In this document: in pieces, positions 19,201 through 26,634 of the stretch
How positions within the stretch are numbered: position 1 is the stretch's first letter
Layout of the letters: each line of letters starts with the position of its first letter
NCBI RefSeq assembly: GCF_045223415.1
Contig: NZ_JBEQZJ010000036.1
Span: 1-39,523, forward strand
Origin: Hoskinsella mucinilytica
GTDB taxonomy: Bacteria > Bacillota_I > Bacilli_A > Erysipelotrichales > Erysipelotrichaceae
Reading direction: 5' to 3'
DNA: 39,523 nucleotides
Position numbers and translations under genes: made by a program
The notes under the pieces: model-generated
What the model saw: the letters and a program-made list of their open reading frames with translations, nothing else
The model's database searches: none
Told to the model about the DNA's origin: nothing

Positions 19201-19456
19201 TTGCATCAGGGCGTTCTTTAAAGATGATACGTGTCGCAAACTCTGCGGTTAACGGTTCGATATAAACACGATCCGCAATGACCGTATCCGTCATGATCGT
19301 AGCCGGATTTGAATTGATCAAAATGACCTCGTAACCCTCTTCTTTCAATGATGTACATGCCTGTGTTCCGGCATAGTCAAATTCCGCAGCCTGCCCGATG
19401 ATGATTGGTCCAGAACCAATGACCATGATTTTGTGTATATCTGTTCTCTTTGGCAT
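16256..19456 (-). CDS. carB: Carbamoyl phosphate synthase large subunit, copy 2
   Basis: Full-length second CarB (1066 residues) in the canonical Bacillus pyrAB position, just after carA2. Both ATP-grasp halves look intact (VVVRPAYTLGGTGGG; VLVRPSYVLGGRAME; VLEVNPRSSRTVPFLSK), as does the C-terminal allosteric domain (IYATAGTAKFL, KGKVNYVVNTMS). It is strikingly similar to carB1, including identical last residues NFTTISMNELE, so the two arose by duplication of carAB. Its dedicated small subunit, carA2, appears unable to hydrolyse glutamine. The enzyme could therefore use free ammonia, borrow CarA1, or be regulatory. These are inferences; nothing in CarB2 itself looks inactivated. Confidence 0.96.
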   Translation of the reverse strand: MPKRTDIHKIMVIGSGPIIIGQAAEFDYAGTQACTSLKEEGYEVILINSNPATIMTDTVIADRVYIEPLTAEFATRIIFKERPDAILGSLGGQTGLNLVVELAQSGILEEYNVEVLGTALDAIEKAEDRDKFRELMYEIGEPVPASVIVHTVEEAVAFAKENGYPVVVRPAYTLGGTGGGFANDQAELEEICAHGLKISPATQCLIEQSIAGYKEIEYEVMRDNADNAIVVCNMENVDPVGVHTGDSIVVAPTQTLTDRDCGIMRASSLKIIRALKICGGCNVQLALDPNSFNYYVIEVNPRVSRSSALASKATGYPIAKLAAKVAVGLTLDEIINPITQTSYACVEPTIDYVVAKFPRFAFDKFPKGDRSLGTQMKATGEVMSIGRTFDEAMLKAIRSLEMKVDYLEKAEINEMDEAALWKKLKANDDERIFVITALLRKGATIEAIHEMTQMDTYFLHRFARMVAFETVLKEHKQDLDVLKKAKKMGYADSYIAKAWDMEERALYDLRKANHIIPVYKMVDTCAGEFESHTPYLYSTYEHENESIPSDNKKVIVLGAGPIRIGQGVEFDYATVHCVKTLRESGYEAIVINNNPETVSTDYSISDKLYFEPLTIEDVMHVIDLEQPLGVIVQFGGQTAINLADKLVERGVKILGTSLKSIDEAEDRHEFEAMLRKLDIPQPTGETAVTVEESLVIANRIGYPVLVRPSYVLGGRAMEIVNNDEDLKVYMATAVKEISHDAPILVDKYIVGKELEIDGICDGEHVYIPGIMEHIERAGVHSGDSISVYPAPTVSQKVKDTILDYAIRIGKGFQFIGLYNIQFIVDKEEKVYVLEVNPRSSRTVPFLSKVTGIPMSYIATRCVLGHSLKEQGYEEGIHEESDRWFVKAPVFSFAKLRHVDTTLGPEMKSTGEALGSDVTLNKALYKALLASGIRIPSHGNVLMTISDQDKEEALSIAKRFYAIGYGIYATAGTAKFLKEHQIYVKTVGKISENSEDNVEDVIRKGKVNYVVNTMSVDKRSSNDGFAIRRAAAENNISCFTSLDTANAILSVLESQNFTTISMNELEG

Positions 19457-19459
19457 GAT

Positions 19460-20530
19460 TTATCCCCTCTCCTTCATTAACGTAATAAATTCATCGAATA
19501 TATATTTCAAATCATCTGCGCCAGGACTTGCTTCCGGCTCAAATGCAACCGAAATCATTTCATATTTATCATGTTCAAAACCTTCAATGGAATCATCATT
19601 CAAAGAACGATATGTTACAATGATTCCGGTTCCATCTATGCTATCTTCATCTAGATCATAGCCATGATTTTGTGCGGTAAATTCAATCTTATTCTTTTTC
19701 AGATTACGGATCGGCATACTGTTGCCATGATGCCCTGTTTTCATTTTCTTGATATTTGCGCCACAAGCGATGGCAAGTACTTCATGTCCCAAACCAACAC
19801 CTAATAGTGGAACCTTACCTAACAACGCTTTGGTAGCCTCGATCGTTTCCGGTATTTCATCCGGAGAACCAGGTCCTCCACTTAAGATGACACCATCTGG
19901 AGAAAGCTCCATGATCTTTTCTGCACTCATATTGTAAGGTACGACTACCAAGTCAATATCACGTTCGTTAAATTCACGAATGACCGCAAATTTCGTTCCG
20001 ATATCTACCATAACTGCCTTTTGTCCACGACTTGGAATCGGGAATGGCTTTTGCGTAGAAACCTTTTGCACACCATCCTTTGGTAACTCACTTGTTTTTA
20101 ACATTTGAACGATCGCATCCACATCAGCATCTTCATCCGCCAAGATTGCTTTCATGACCCCGTGGTTTCTGATCTTTCTGGTAATTTCTCTGGTATCTAC
20201 ATCCGCAATGCCTGGAATATCCTTCATCTTCAAGAATGCATCCAATGTCATATCACTTCTGAAATTACTAGGTTCTTCGCAATATTCTTTTACTACGAAT
20301 CCAAATACATTTGGAATCAAACTTTCAAAATCATCTCGATTGATGCCACAATTTCCGATTGCCGGATATGTCATCATAACGATTTGACCATAATAAGACA
20401 AATCACTTAGAATTTCTTGATACCCACTCATACCTGTTTGAAAGATCAATTCTCCCATACGATACTGGTTCCCACCAAAACCAATTCCTTCATACACACT
20501 TCCATCTTCTAAAATCAGCAGCCTTTTCAT
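19460..20530 (-). CDS. CarA-like small subunit with degenerate glutaminase site
   Basis: A 356-residue CarA homologue aligned without gaps through the glutaminase region with carA1, but the catalytic residues are replaced. The nucleophile Cys is Gly246 (GVGLGHE in place of GICLGHQ; codon GGT at 19793-19795), the neighbouring Gln is Glu, the catalytic His is Glu331 (FEPEASPG in place of YHPEASPG; codon GAG at 19538-19540), and the NHP motif is SMP. The acidic member of the triad (Glu333) and QNHG remain. The N-terminal domain that docks on CarB is well conserved (GMSGYQEILSDLSYYGQ) and the frame is unbroken, so this looks like a maintained pseudo-glutaminase rather than a pseudogene. It overlaps pyrC by 4 nt and precedes carB2 by 3 nt. 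Vertebrate CPS I is a known precedent for a CPSase with an inactivated glutaminase domain. Confidence 0.93.
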   Translation of the reverse strand: MKRLLILEDGSVYEGIGFGGNQYRMGELIFQTGMSGYQEILSDLSYYGQIVMMTYPAIGNCGINRDDFESLIPNVFGFVVKEYCEEPSNFRSDMTLDAFLKMKDIPGIADVDTREITRKIRNHGVMKAILADEDADVDAIVQMLKTSELPKDGVQKVSTQKPFPIPSRGQKAVMVDIGTKFAVIREFNERDIDLVVVPYNMSAEKIMELSPDGVILSGGPGSPDEIPETIEATKALLGKVPLLGVGLGHEVLAIACGANIKKMKTGHHGNSMPIRNLKKNKIEFTAQNHGYDLDEDSIDGTGIIVTYRSLNDDSIEGFEHDKYEMISVAFEPEASPGADDLKYIFDEFITLMKERG

Positions 20531-21807
20531 TTGCGCTCCTCCTTATATACGATTGATCCATCGACAATCGTTGTTACCACATTACCATAGCATTCCCATC
20601 CATCAAACGGTGTATTTTTCCCTTTTGAGAAAAACTTCTTCTTATCGATCACCCTTGGCGTATTTAAATCTACAAGGATCATATCGGAAGCATGACCAAC
20701 CGCCAGCTTACCTTTGTTTGTAAAACCAAAGCGTTTTGCCGGTGCTTCACTCATAAAGTGAATCAATTGTTGCATGGTGAATCGCTTTTCATCCTTTACA
20801 AATCTTGTATACAATAAAGGAAATGCTGTTTCCAAAGAAACGATACCGAATGGTGCTTCTACCATTCCCTTTGCTTTTTCCGCTTCACTATGCGGCGCAT
20901 GATCATTTGCGATCATATCAATGGTACCATCCAACAAGCCTTCAATCAACGCCTCTTGATCATCTTTTCCTCTTAATGGCGGATTCATCTTATGATTAGG
21001 ATCATAGACGTCCATTTCATTCAACAATAGATGATGTGCCGTTACTTCGCCACTGCAATCAACTCCGGCTTCTTTATATTCTTTCAGATACTGTACGCTT
21101 TCTTTTGCACTCATATGACATACATGATATTTCACACCTGTTTCCTTTGCGAGTTTCAAATCTCTAAGCATTTGCGCATATTCACAAGCACTCGGTATCC
21201 CAACAAATCCAAGTTCCTTATTTCTAATACCTTCATGCATACAAGCAGTAGGTTTACGATAACTCATATCTTCTGTATGTGCCACGATCATTGCATCTTC
21301 TTTTTTACAAACCTCCATGGCCTCTTTCATGATATCTTCCTTTGCGACTCCGACCCCATCATCACTATAGGCATGGATCCCAAGTTGGCTCATTCCTTTG
21401 ATATCACTTAACTCTTTGCTTTTTTCACCCTTTGTAATGGTGCCATAAGGAATCACATGTACCACGCTATCTTGTTTTATCTTTTCAAGATATTGTTTCA
21501 TCGTTTCTACATTATCAGGATATGGTATTACGTTTGGCATTGCCATGATGGTAGTAAATCCACCATGTGCCGCAGCCATGGTTCCTGTTTGAATGGTCTC
21601 CTTATGCTCATAACCCGGCTCACGAAGGTGTACATGTACATCGATCAATCCCGGTAACAAAACAAGTCCATCTGCATCTAGAACCTCTTGTGCTTCTATA
21701 TCAAGATGTTCCTCTATTGCGCAAATCCCCGATGCATCATAAGCAACATCCATCTTACGATACGTATTGTCTTTTTCTAAAAGCATAGCATGTTTGATCA
21801 ATTTCAT
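20527..21807 (-). CDS. pyrC: Dihydroorotase
   Basis: Zinc amidohydrolase that cyclises carbamoyl aspartate. At 426 residues it is the class I type seen in Bacillus. The metal-binding motif DVHVHLREPGYEHKE (about residue 57), AHTEDMSYRK (around 176), and ANDHAPHSEAEK with the catalytic Asp near residue 300 are present. It overlaps pyrB (upstream) and carA2 (downstream) by 4 nt each (ATGA), indicating tight translational coupling. Confidence 0.96.
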   Translation of the reverse strand: MKLIKHAMLLEKDNTYRKMDVAYDASGICAIEEHLDIEAQEVLDADGLVLLPGLIDVHVHLREPGYEHKETIQTGTMAAAHGGFTTIMAMPNVIPYPDNVETMKQYLEKIKQDSVVHVIPYGTITKGEKSKELSDIKGMSQLGIHAYSDDGVGVAKEDIMKEAMEVCKKEDAMIVAHTEDMSYRKPTACMHEGIRNKELGFVGIPSACEYAQMLRDLKLAKETGVKYHVCHMSAKESVQYLKEYKEAGVDCSGEVTAHHLLLNEMDVYDPNHKMNPPLRGKDDQEALIEGLLDGTIDMIANDHAPHSEAEKAKGMVEAPFGIVSLETAFPLLYTRFVKDEKRFTMQQLIHFMSEAPAKRFGFTNKGKLAVGHASDMILVDLNTPRVIDKKKFFSKGKNTPFDGWECYGNVVTTIVDGSIVYKEERK

Positions 21808-22706
21808 AGTTTCACATCCTTAAATGGTTCAAATCCAAAGGCACGTTTCACCACTGCCTTACGAACAAGTACGCCATTGCTCATTTGTTTAAAAATTCTG
21901 CTCTTTTCACATTCTACCAATTCATCATCGATTTCAACACCACGATTGACAGGTGCTGGATGCATGATAATGGCATGAGGTTTCATCATAGCGGCTCTTT
22001 TCTTTGTCAGACCATAGCGCTCTAAATATTCTTCCTTGCTCATTGCCATTGTTTCTTTATGACGCTCATGTTGAATGCGAAGCATCATCACGACATCCGC
22101 CCATTTCACAGCTTCATCGATTGGCATGTAGGATGCATCTTTATGTACCCATTCATCCGGTCCGGAAAACCTGGTTTCGCCACCTAACATTGCCATTGCT
22201 TCTTTGACACTGTTGGCTACTCTGGAATGTGTTACATCTCCGATGATTGCAACCTTGATATGCTCAAATGTTTTAAACTCTTGATAAATGGTCAATAGAT
22301 CCAATAAACATTGCGTTGGATGATTACCACAACCATCCCCGGCATTTAGAATCGGAATGGTAATGTTATCCAACTGTTTAAAATATTCATCATCACTATG
22401 TCTTATGACAAGTGCATGATATCCAATGCTTTCAAATGTCTTTACGGTATCGTATAATGTTTCCCCTTTTTGTACGCTACTGCCTGCCGCACTAAAGTCC
22501 TCTACCTTTGCACCTAACTGAAGCTCTGCCGAAGCAAAGGAATAATGCGTACGTGTGCTTGGCTCAAAAAAAAGATTAGCAATTAACGTACGTTCAGGTA
22601 ACTGCCAATCTGTATGGGAACATGAAAAAGCATGGGCATCGTTCAGAATGTCAATAAGTTCTTCCTTTGTTAAATCACTGATTTTAAGCAAGCTGTTCTT
22701 GTTCAT
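21804..22706 (-). CDS. pyrB: Aspartate carbamoyltransferase catalytic subunit
   Basis: Joins carbamoyl phosphate and aspartate, the committed step. The 300-residue product carries the carbamoyl phosphate loop FEPSTRTHYSF (about residue 48), the SSVQKGET loop, and the GDGCGNHPTQCLLDL segment. No pyrI regulatory chain is nearby, as in other Bacillota, so control is expected at the RNA leader. The ATG follows GGGAGGTAGTTT. First structural gene of the pyr operon. Confidence 0.96.
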   Translation of the reverse strand: MNKNSLLKISDLTKEELIDILNDAHAFSCSHTDWQLPERTLIANLFFEPSTRTHYSFASAELQLGAKVEDFSAAGSSVQKGETLYDTVKTFESIGYHALVIRHSDDEYFKQLDNITIPILNAGDGCGNHPTQCLLDLLTIYQEFKTFEHIKVAIIGDVTHSRVANSVKEAMAMLGGETRFSGPDEWVHKDASYMPIDEAVKWADVVMMLRIQHERHKETMAMSKEEYLERYGLTKKRAAMMKPHAIIMHPAPVNRGVEIDDELVECEKSRIFKQMSNGVLVRKAVVKRAFGFEPFKDVKL

Positions 22707-22725
22707 AAACTACCTCCCAGACCAC

Positions 22726-22762
22726 AAAAAAGGTCCAATTTGATATGCAAAAGGACCCTTTG
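22726..22762 (-). terminator. pyr leader attenuator terminator
   Basis: Minus-strand AAAGGGTCC and GGACCTTTTTT form a stem with one bulged G and an inner TTTG/CAAA extension, followed by a T-run. It lies between the PyrR-type hairpin and pyrB, where the Bacillus attenuator terminator would be. Confidence 0.82.
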
Positions 22763-22784
22763 TGAATATAAGTTGGTTCGTATA

Positions 22785-22817
22785 TCCTTCCTGACCTCTC
22801 TGGATCATTTTAAAGGA
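22785..22817 (-). promoter_or_regulatory. PyrR-binding anti-antiterminator hairpin
   Basis: On the minus strand ATCCAGAGAGGTC (22793-22805) matches the conserved PyrR-binding loop of Bacillus pyr leaders (consensus around UCCAGAGAGGYU). It is capped by a short TGA/TCA plus CC/GG upper stem and a lower stem TCCTT/AAGGA (22813-22817 with 22785-22789), with a purine-rich internal loop between them. Known mechanism: PyrR with UMP binds and stabilises this hairpin, allowing the downstream terminator to form. No pyrR gene is in the window. Confidence 0.82.
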
Positions 22818-22833
22818 CCTTTTTATCGTTATT

Positions 22834-22862
22834 ATTTTACCGTATTTATGTAAAGATTACAA
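22834..22862 (-). promoter_or_regulatory. pyr operon promoter
   Basis: Minus-strand TTGTAA (22857-22862), 17-nt spacer, TAAAAT (22834-22839). The transcript would start near 22827, giving a leader of about 120 nt before pyrB that includes the PyrR hairpin and attenuator. Confidence 0.75.
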
Positions 22863-22913
22863 GAATTTTTTTGTCTTTTTCCCTATATCGGTATCAGAAA
22901 AAAAAGATAGCAT

Positions 22914-23888
22914 TTATGATCCTATCTTATCATTCATTCGTTTGATGATATCTTCGATCATCGTAGCATTACGATATGTTAATAGAAATTGCTTTTGTAA
23001 TTGCCTTCCATGATAGCTGATATCAAGCAAAACATATGGATTTTCATCTTCTAACTTTAGCTCTAACACCATCTTCATATCATTATAATAATAGGAATCA
23101 CCATCCATCACCATATGATCTTCTTTAAATCTTAGGGAAAATGTATGATCTCGTTCTTTTATCATACGAAATTGATCGATAACCTCAGGATAGCATAAAA
23201 TCTTCAACCGTTTTGGATATGCATCAAAGCGTTCCTTCATGACCCTTGCCAATCGTTGACGTTGTTTTTTCGCAACTTCTTGTTGCTTGGCGATCTTTCG
23301 ATTTACGATAGCGACGATCTGTGTCGAATCTTGTTGTTTTCCAAGGCAATATGCACGATGGACTTCCATCAGATCTCGTGCATCACTTAGCGCATTATGA
23401 TCCACAGCTCCTTGAATCGCATAAACACTCTTTAAATCATCTAAGGAAAGTGTAGGGCTAATGATCTGATCTTGAAATTTTACCTTAGGTGATAGTTCCT
23501 TTTGTAAATCCTTCATACGTGAAAAAAACTCACCATCCAAGTCATAATAATGACAATTTTGTATGAGCGTTCTTCGATCATCCGGTCCAAAGCTATAAAA
23601 GGATACCTTGTCCATATCCTCTTCATACGTATGGATCCAACGTAAAAATTGTGCCATCACGATCGGTAATTCATTTGCTTGTTGTATTTCCTCATTTTGT
23701 AGATGGGTCATTTTATAAACCACATGACTCAATCGTTTAAACGCCATTGGCTTTACTAAGGAATAAAATTCATCTATGATCGTTCCCTCTTGATCCAACA
23801 TCACAGCGCCAAGTGATATGATTGCCTGTTGAAATTTCTTCTGAATTCTCACTGCGTCAAATTCTGCATCTAAATAAATATGAATCAT
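22914..23888 (-). CDS. DEDDh-type 3'-5' exonuclease family protein
   Basis: Residues 1-190 form an RNase T/DnaQ-type exonuclease domain: Asp7 and Glu9 in YLDAEF, Asp103/Asp104 in SFGPDDRR, His164 and Asp169 in DHNALSDA, matching the four acidic residues and histidine of the DEDDh class. Residues about 190-324 are a separate basic then beta-rich region with no recognised domain, so substrate is unknown. It has its own promoter and lies upstream of, but reads away from, the pyr leader region. Similar exonuclease-like proteins with C-terminal extensions occur in Bacillota. Confidence 0.85.
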   Translation of the reverse strand: MIHIYLDAEFDAVRIQKKFQQAIISLGAVMLDQEGTIIDEFYSLVKPMAFKRLSHVVYKMTHLQNEEIQQANELPIVMAQFLRWIHTYEEDMDKVSFYSFGPDDRRTLIQNCHYYDLDGEFFSRMKDLQKELSPKVKFQDQIISPTLSLDDLKSVYAIQGAVDHNALSDARDLMEVHRAYCLGKQQDSTQIVAIVNRKIAKQQEVAKKQRQRLARVMKERFDAYPKRLKILCYPEVIDQFRMIKERDHTFSLRFKEDHMVMDGDSYYYNDMKMVLELKLEDENPYVLLDISYHGRQLQKQFLLTYRNATMIEDIIKRMNDKIGS

Positions 23889-23915
23889 AACATTACCTCA
23901 TTTATCTATGTAACT

Positions 23916-23944
23916 ATTATAAGGAAAAACGATGGGAAAGGCAA
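23916..23944 (-). promoter_or_regulatory. Promoter of the exonuclease gene
   Basis: Minus-strand TTGCCT (23939-23944), 17-nt spacer, perfect TATAAT (23916-23921). The -35 box lies in the loop of the upstream gene's terminator. Confidence 0.7.
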
Positions 23945-23959
23945 GGCAATCCCATCGTT
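23925..23959 (-). terminator. Terminator of the rlmI-like operon
   Basis: Minus-strand AACGATGGGA / TCCCATCGTT 10-bp stem around a 12-nt loop, followed by a short T-run. The stem starts within the stop codon of the methyltransferase gene. Confidence 0.8.
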
Positions 23960-25184
23960 AACAAATTTGAAAAATATAAAACTTCAAATAATTGGTTTCC
24001 GGTACATTCCAAAGGATCGGATGATCACAACTTTGTTGGCGAGCTTCTACCTGGCGTAACCCAACGCCCGCTGCTTCTGCAGCTTCATGAAGCATACTTT
24101 TGAATAAACCCTCTTTCATAAAATGCGAACAAGAGCATGTCGCAAGATATCCTCCTCTTGGTAATAGCTTCATCGCCAAAGTATTGATTTCTCGATATCC
24201 CTTCAATGCATGGGAAACCGTTTCTCTTGATTTGGTAAAAGCCGGCGGATCTAAAATGATCACATCATAGGTTCTGGGTTTCTTCTTTAACGCTTTTAAA
24301 CATTCGAATACATCCGCCACCTCAAAGGACATGACATCCTCTAAATGATTTCTTTTGGCATTTTCTTTTGCCATTTCGATTGCTGTATCGCTGATATCAA
24401 CTGCATGAACATGGGTAGCACCACCTTTTGCGGCATTAAGCGCAAAAGACCCTGTATGAGTACAACAATCCAATACATGTTTATCCTTTACAATGCGTGA
24501 CAACGCAAGGCGATTATATTTTTGATCAAGGAAAAAGCCCGTTTTTTGCCCATTCTCAACATCTACCATATAAGTGATTCCATTTTCAACAATTTGAGTC
24601 AAACAGGAATCAGGGGTTGGATATCCATCTATGTTTGCCCATCCCTTATATGCTTCCATTCCTTCCAGTTTTCTTAAGCCAATATCGTTTCTCTCATAAA
24701 TTCCTTTGATCACTTGCCCACCCTCTTTTAAAATGGATAAGATCAAACGATACAACAGATCCTTTCTTTGATCGATACCAAGACACATGGTCTGTGAAAC
24801 CAAAATATCATGAAAACGATCCAATGTCCAACCAGGAAAGAAATCAGCTTCCCCAAAAATCAAACGACAATCATCAATATCTTCTCGCATCACACTTTTT
24901 CGATATTCATAACTATGTAACAAACGTCTACGCCAAAACGCTTCATCAAAAACATCATTGGCATTATCAGAAAAAATACGTACTCTGATTTTTGAATTCG
25001 CATTGTAAAAACCACTACCCAAATAGCTTCCGGTATCGGAAAATACATCGACGATATCCCCATTTGAAATTGTATCAGAAAGTGCCAGCACTTCTCCTTC
25101 ATACACCCATGGATGCCCTTGTTGTAGCTGTTTCTTTCCTTTTTTTGTTATGGTAACGAACGGATAGCTTCTTTCTTGTTTCAT
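23958..25184 (-). CDS. RlmI-like class I SAM-dependent rRNA methyltransferase
   Basis: A 408-residue protein with the RlmI layout: N-terminal PUA domain (about 8-85, KKQLQQGHPWVYEGEV), a central RlmI-type beta region (about 90-210, KTGFFLDQKYN at its end), and a C-terminal Rossmann methyltransferase with SAM motif VLDCCTHTGSFALNAA and catalytic-site motif DPPAFTKS (about residue 305). RlmI methylates C5 of a 23S rRNA cytosine in E. coli; the same target here is inference. It starts directly after the GNAT gene with an AGAGGAAAAATAA ribosome site, as the last gene of a three-gene operon. Confidence 0.9.
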   Translation of the reverse strand: MKQERSYPFVTITKKGKKQLQQGHPWVYEGEVLALSDTISNGDIVDVFSDTGSYLGSGFYNANSKIRVRIFSDNANDVFDEAFWRRRLLHSYEYRKSVMREDIDDCRLIFGEADFFPGWTLDRFHDILVSQTMCLGIDQRKDLLYRLILSILKEGGQVIKGIYERNDIGLRKLEGMEAYKGWANIDGYPTPDSCLTQIVENGITYMVDVENGQKTGFFLDQKYNRLALSRIVKDKHVLDCCTHTGSFALNAAKGGATHVHAVDISDTAIEMAKENAKRNHLEDVMSFEVADVFECLKALKKKPRTYDVIILDPPAFTKSRETVSHALKGYREINTLAMKLLPRGGYLATCSCSHFMKEGLFKSMLHEAAEAAGVGLRQVEARQQSCDHPILWNVPETNYLKFYIFQIC

Positions 25185-25712
25185 TTATTTTTCCTCTTTT
25201 TCTACCATAAAGATATCATGTGGCATATCCATACCTTGATAGTGCTTTATGATTTGTTTTTTCTTTTTCATTTTGTTTCTTAATGCAACTTTCCTACTTG
25301 CGATATTACTATCACGTATGATGGAACAAACATCATCTGATCCTAAAACCTGAAAAGCATACTCTTTGCATGCTTTAGCAGCTTCAATGGCATAACCTTG
25401 ATGCCAATACTTTCGTTTCAATAAATATCCGATTTCAAGCAATCGTTCTCCATCAACCATTTGCCAAGTCAATCCACATTGTCCTACCATCACATGGTCT
25501 TCTTTCCTTTTGATTGCCCAAAGCCCAAACCCATCCTCTCGATATCTTTGTAATTGACGATCGAGCCATTGATCCACTTCTTCATCAGAAAAGGCATGCT
25601 CATACGCATACATGGTTTGTTCGTCTTGTAAGATCTCACATAAATCCAAACGATCTTCTTGACTCATTTCCACAAGATATAATCGCTTCGTTTCTATTTT
25701 TATCGCTTTCAT
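25185..25712 (-). CDS. GNAT N-acetyltransferase, RimJ/RimL-like
   Basis: A 175-residue GNAT protein. It begins IETKRLYLVEMSQEDRLDL, the usual RimJ/RimL-type first strand and helix; the region ERLLEIGYLLKRKYWHQGYAIEAAKA (about residues 88-112, written here in part) carries the acetyl-CoA-binding turn HQGYA. The substrate cannot be told from sequence; ribosomal proteins, antibiotics or small amines are all possible. It lies between the metallophosphoesterase and RlmI-like genes, with 2 nt and 0 nt gaps. Confidence 0.85.
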   Translation of the reverse strand: MKAIKIETKRLYLVEMSQEDRLDLCEILQDEQTMYAYEHAFSDEEVDQWLDRQLQRYREDGFGLWAIKRKEDHVMVGQCGLTWQMVDGERLLEIGYLLKRKYWHQGYAIEAAKACKEYAFQVLGSDDVCSIIRDSNIASRKVALRNKMKKKKQIIKHYQGMDMPHDIFMVEKEEK

Positions 25713-25714
25713 AC

Positions 25715-26572
25715 TTACTCACTACCATATAATCGAATAGATAAGAGTTGAGGATGATTGTGGATACGCAAAGGTGCTTTACTGTTGCCAAGACCACGTG
25801 ATACAAACATCGTAGTTTGATCTTTTACATAGCGACCATTTGTGTATGTCGGAAAGATTCCTTGATCCGGTGCATACAAACCACCAAGATAAGGGATACG
25901 AATTTGCCCACCATGCGCATGTCCGCAAAAACACAGATCAATGCCACAATCCGCATACAATGGTATTTGTTCAGGACGATGGGATAATAACATAGTAAAA
26001 GGCGTATCGCTCATATCCTTTAAAGCACGAACCGTTTTCTCAAAGCGATCGCTTTGTTTTTGATAGAATTTAGGATCTTTTACCCCCAACAAAGTAATGG
26101 ATTCATGATTTCTACTGAACTCTACCTTGCTGTTGGATAAAACCTCTACATGTAATGACAACAACTGTTCCTTTAAATAAGGATAGACACTACTGGTTGC
26201 TTCATGGTTTCCCGGCACATAATATACCGGTGCCTGTTTCATTGCTTCTTCCATGAAACGTAGTGCCGGTTTGATATTATCTTGGGTACATCTTCGTTTA
26301 TCTATCAAATCACCACTTACGACAATGATATCCGGATTTGCCAATTGAATTTCCTTGATGATCTTACGTTGATGATAGCCAAATCTTGCATTATGCAAAT
26401 CAGATACATGTAAAATCGTAAAACCATGAAAGCTCTTTGGTATCTTTTCATTATGATACGTATACTTCGTAATATCTAATTTTTTATTTTGTTGATACGC
26501 TATATATCCTGCCCCAACACAAGCGGTCATTGTGAAAATCCATTTAAAATCACGTTTTGTTGGTTTCTTCAT
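25715..26572 (-). CDS. Membrane-anchored metallophosphoesterase (YkuE/YaeI-like)
   Basis: Calcineurin-type phosphoesterase with the complete metal set in order: VSDLHN, GDLIDKR, GNHEA, SHRPEQ and GHAHGGQ. An N-terminal hydrophobic helix (about residues 9-25, FKWIFTMTACVGAGYIA) predicts a membrane anchor or signal. Family members hydrolyse phospholipid-type or UDP-linked substrates at the membrane; the substrate here is unknown. The frame is open to 26587 (TTG), but the ATG at 26572 has GGAAG at 8 nt and is preferred; 285 residues. First gene of the operon with the GNAT and RlmI-like genes. Confidence 0.88.
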   Translation of the reverse strand: MKKPTKRDFKWIFTMTACVGAGYIAYQQNKKLDITKYTYHNEKIPKSFHGFTILHVSDLHNARFGYHQRKIIKEIQLANPDIIVVSGDLIDKRRCTQDNIKPALRFMEEAMKQAPVYYVPGNHEATSSVYPYLKEQLLSLHVEVLSNSKVEFSRNHESITLLGVKDPKFYQKQSDRFEKTVRALKDMSDTPFTMLLSHRPEQIPLYADCGIDLCFCGHAHGGQIRIPYLGGLYAPDQGIFPTYTNGRYVKDQTTMFVSRGLGNSKAPLRIHNHPQLLSIRLYGSE

Positions 26573-26598
26573 GTTCATCACTTCCAATCTGTAGTATG

Positions 26599-26604
26599 AT
26601 TATA
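26599..26604 (-). promoter_or_regulatory. Extended -10 promoter of the metallophosphoesterase operon
   Basis: Minus-strand TGGTATAAT, an extended -10 box, 27 nt before the ATG. No good -35 is seen. The box lies in an inverted repeat AGTATG...CATACT (26593-26611), a possible operator between divergent genes. Confidence 0.6.
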
Positions 26605-26634
26605 CCATACTTTATGATTTCGAAGAAAGGAATG

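Noticed and set aside
16256..19456. carB2 as a pseudogene following its defective partner
   Set aside because: The frame is intact at full length with all ATP-grasp and allosteric motifs; nothing indicates loss of function.
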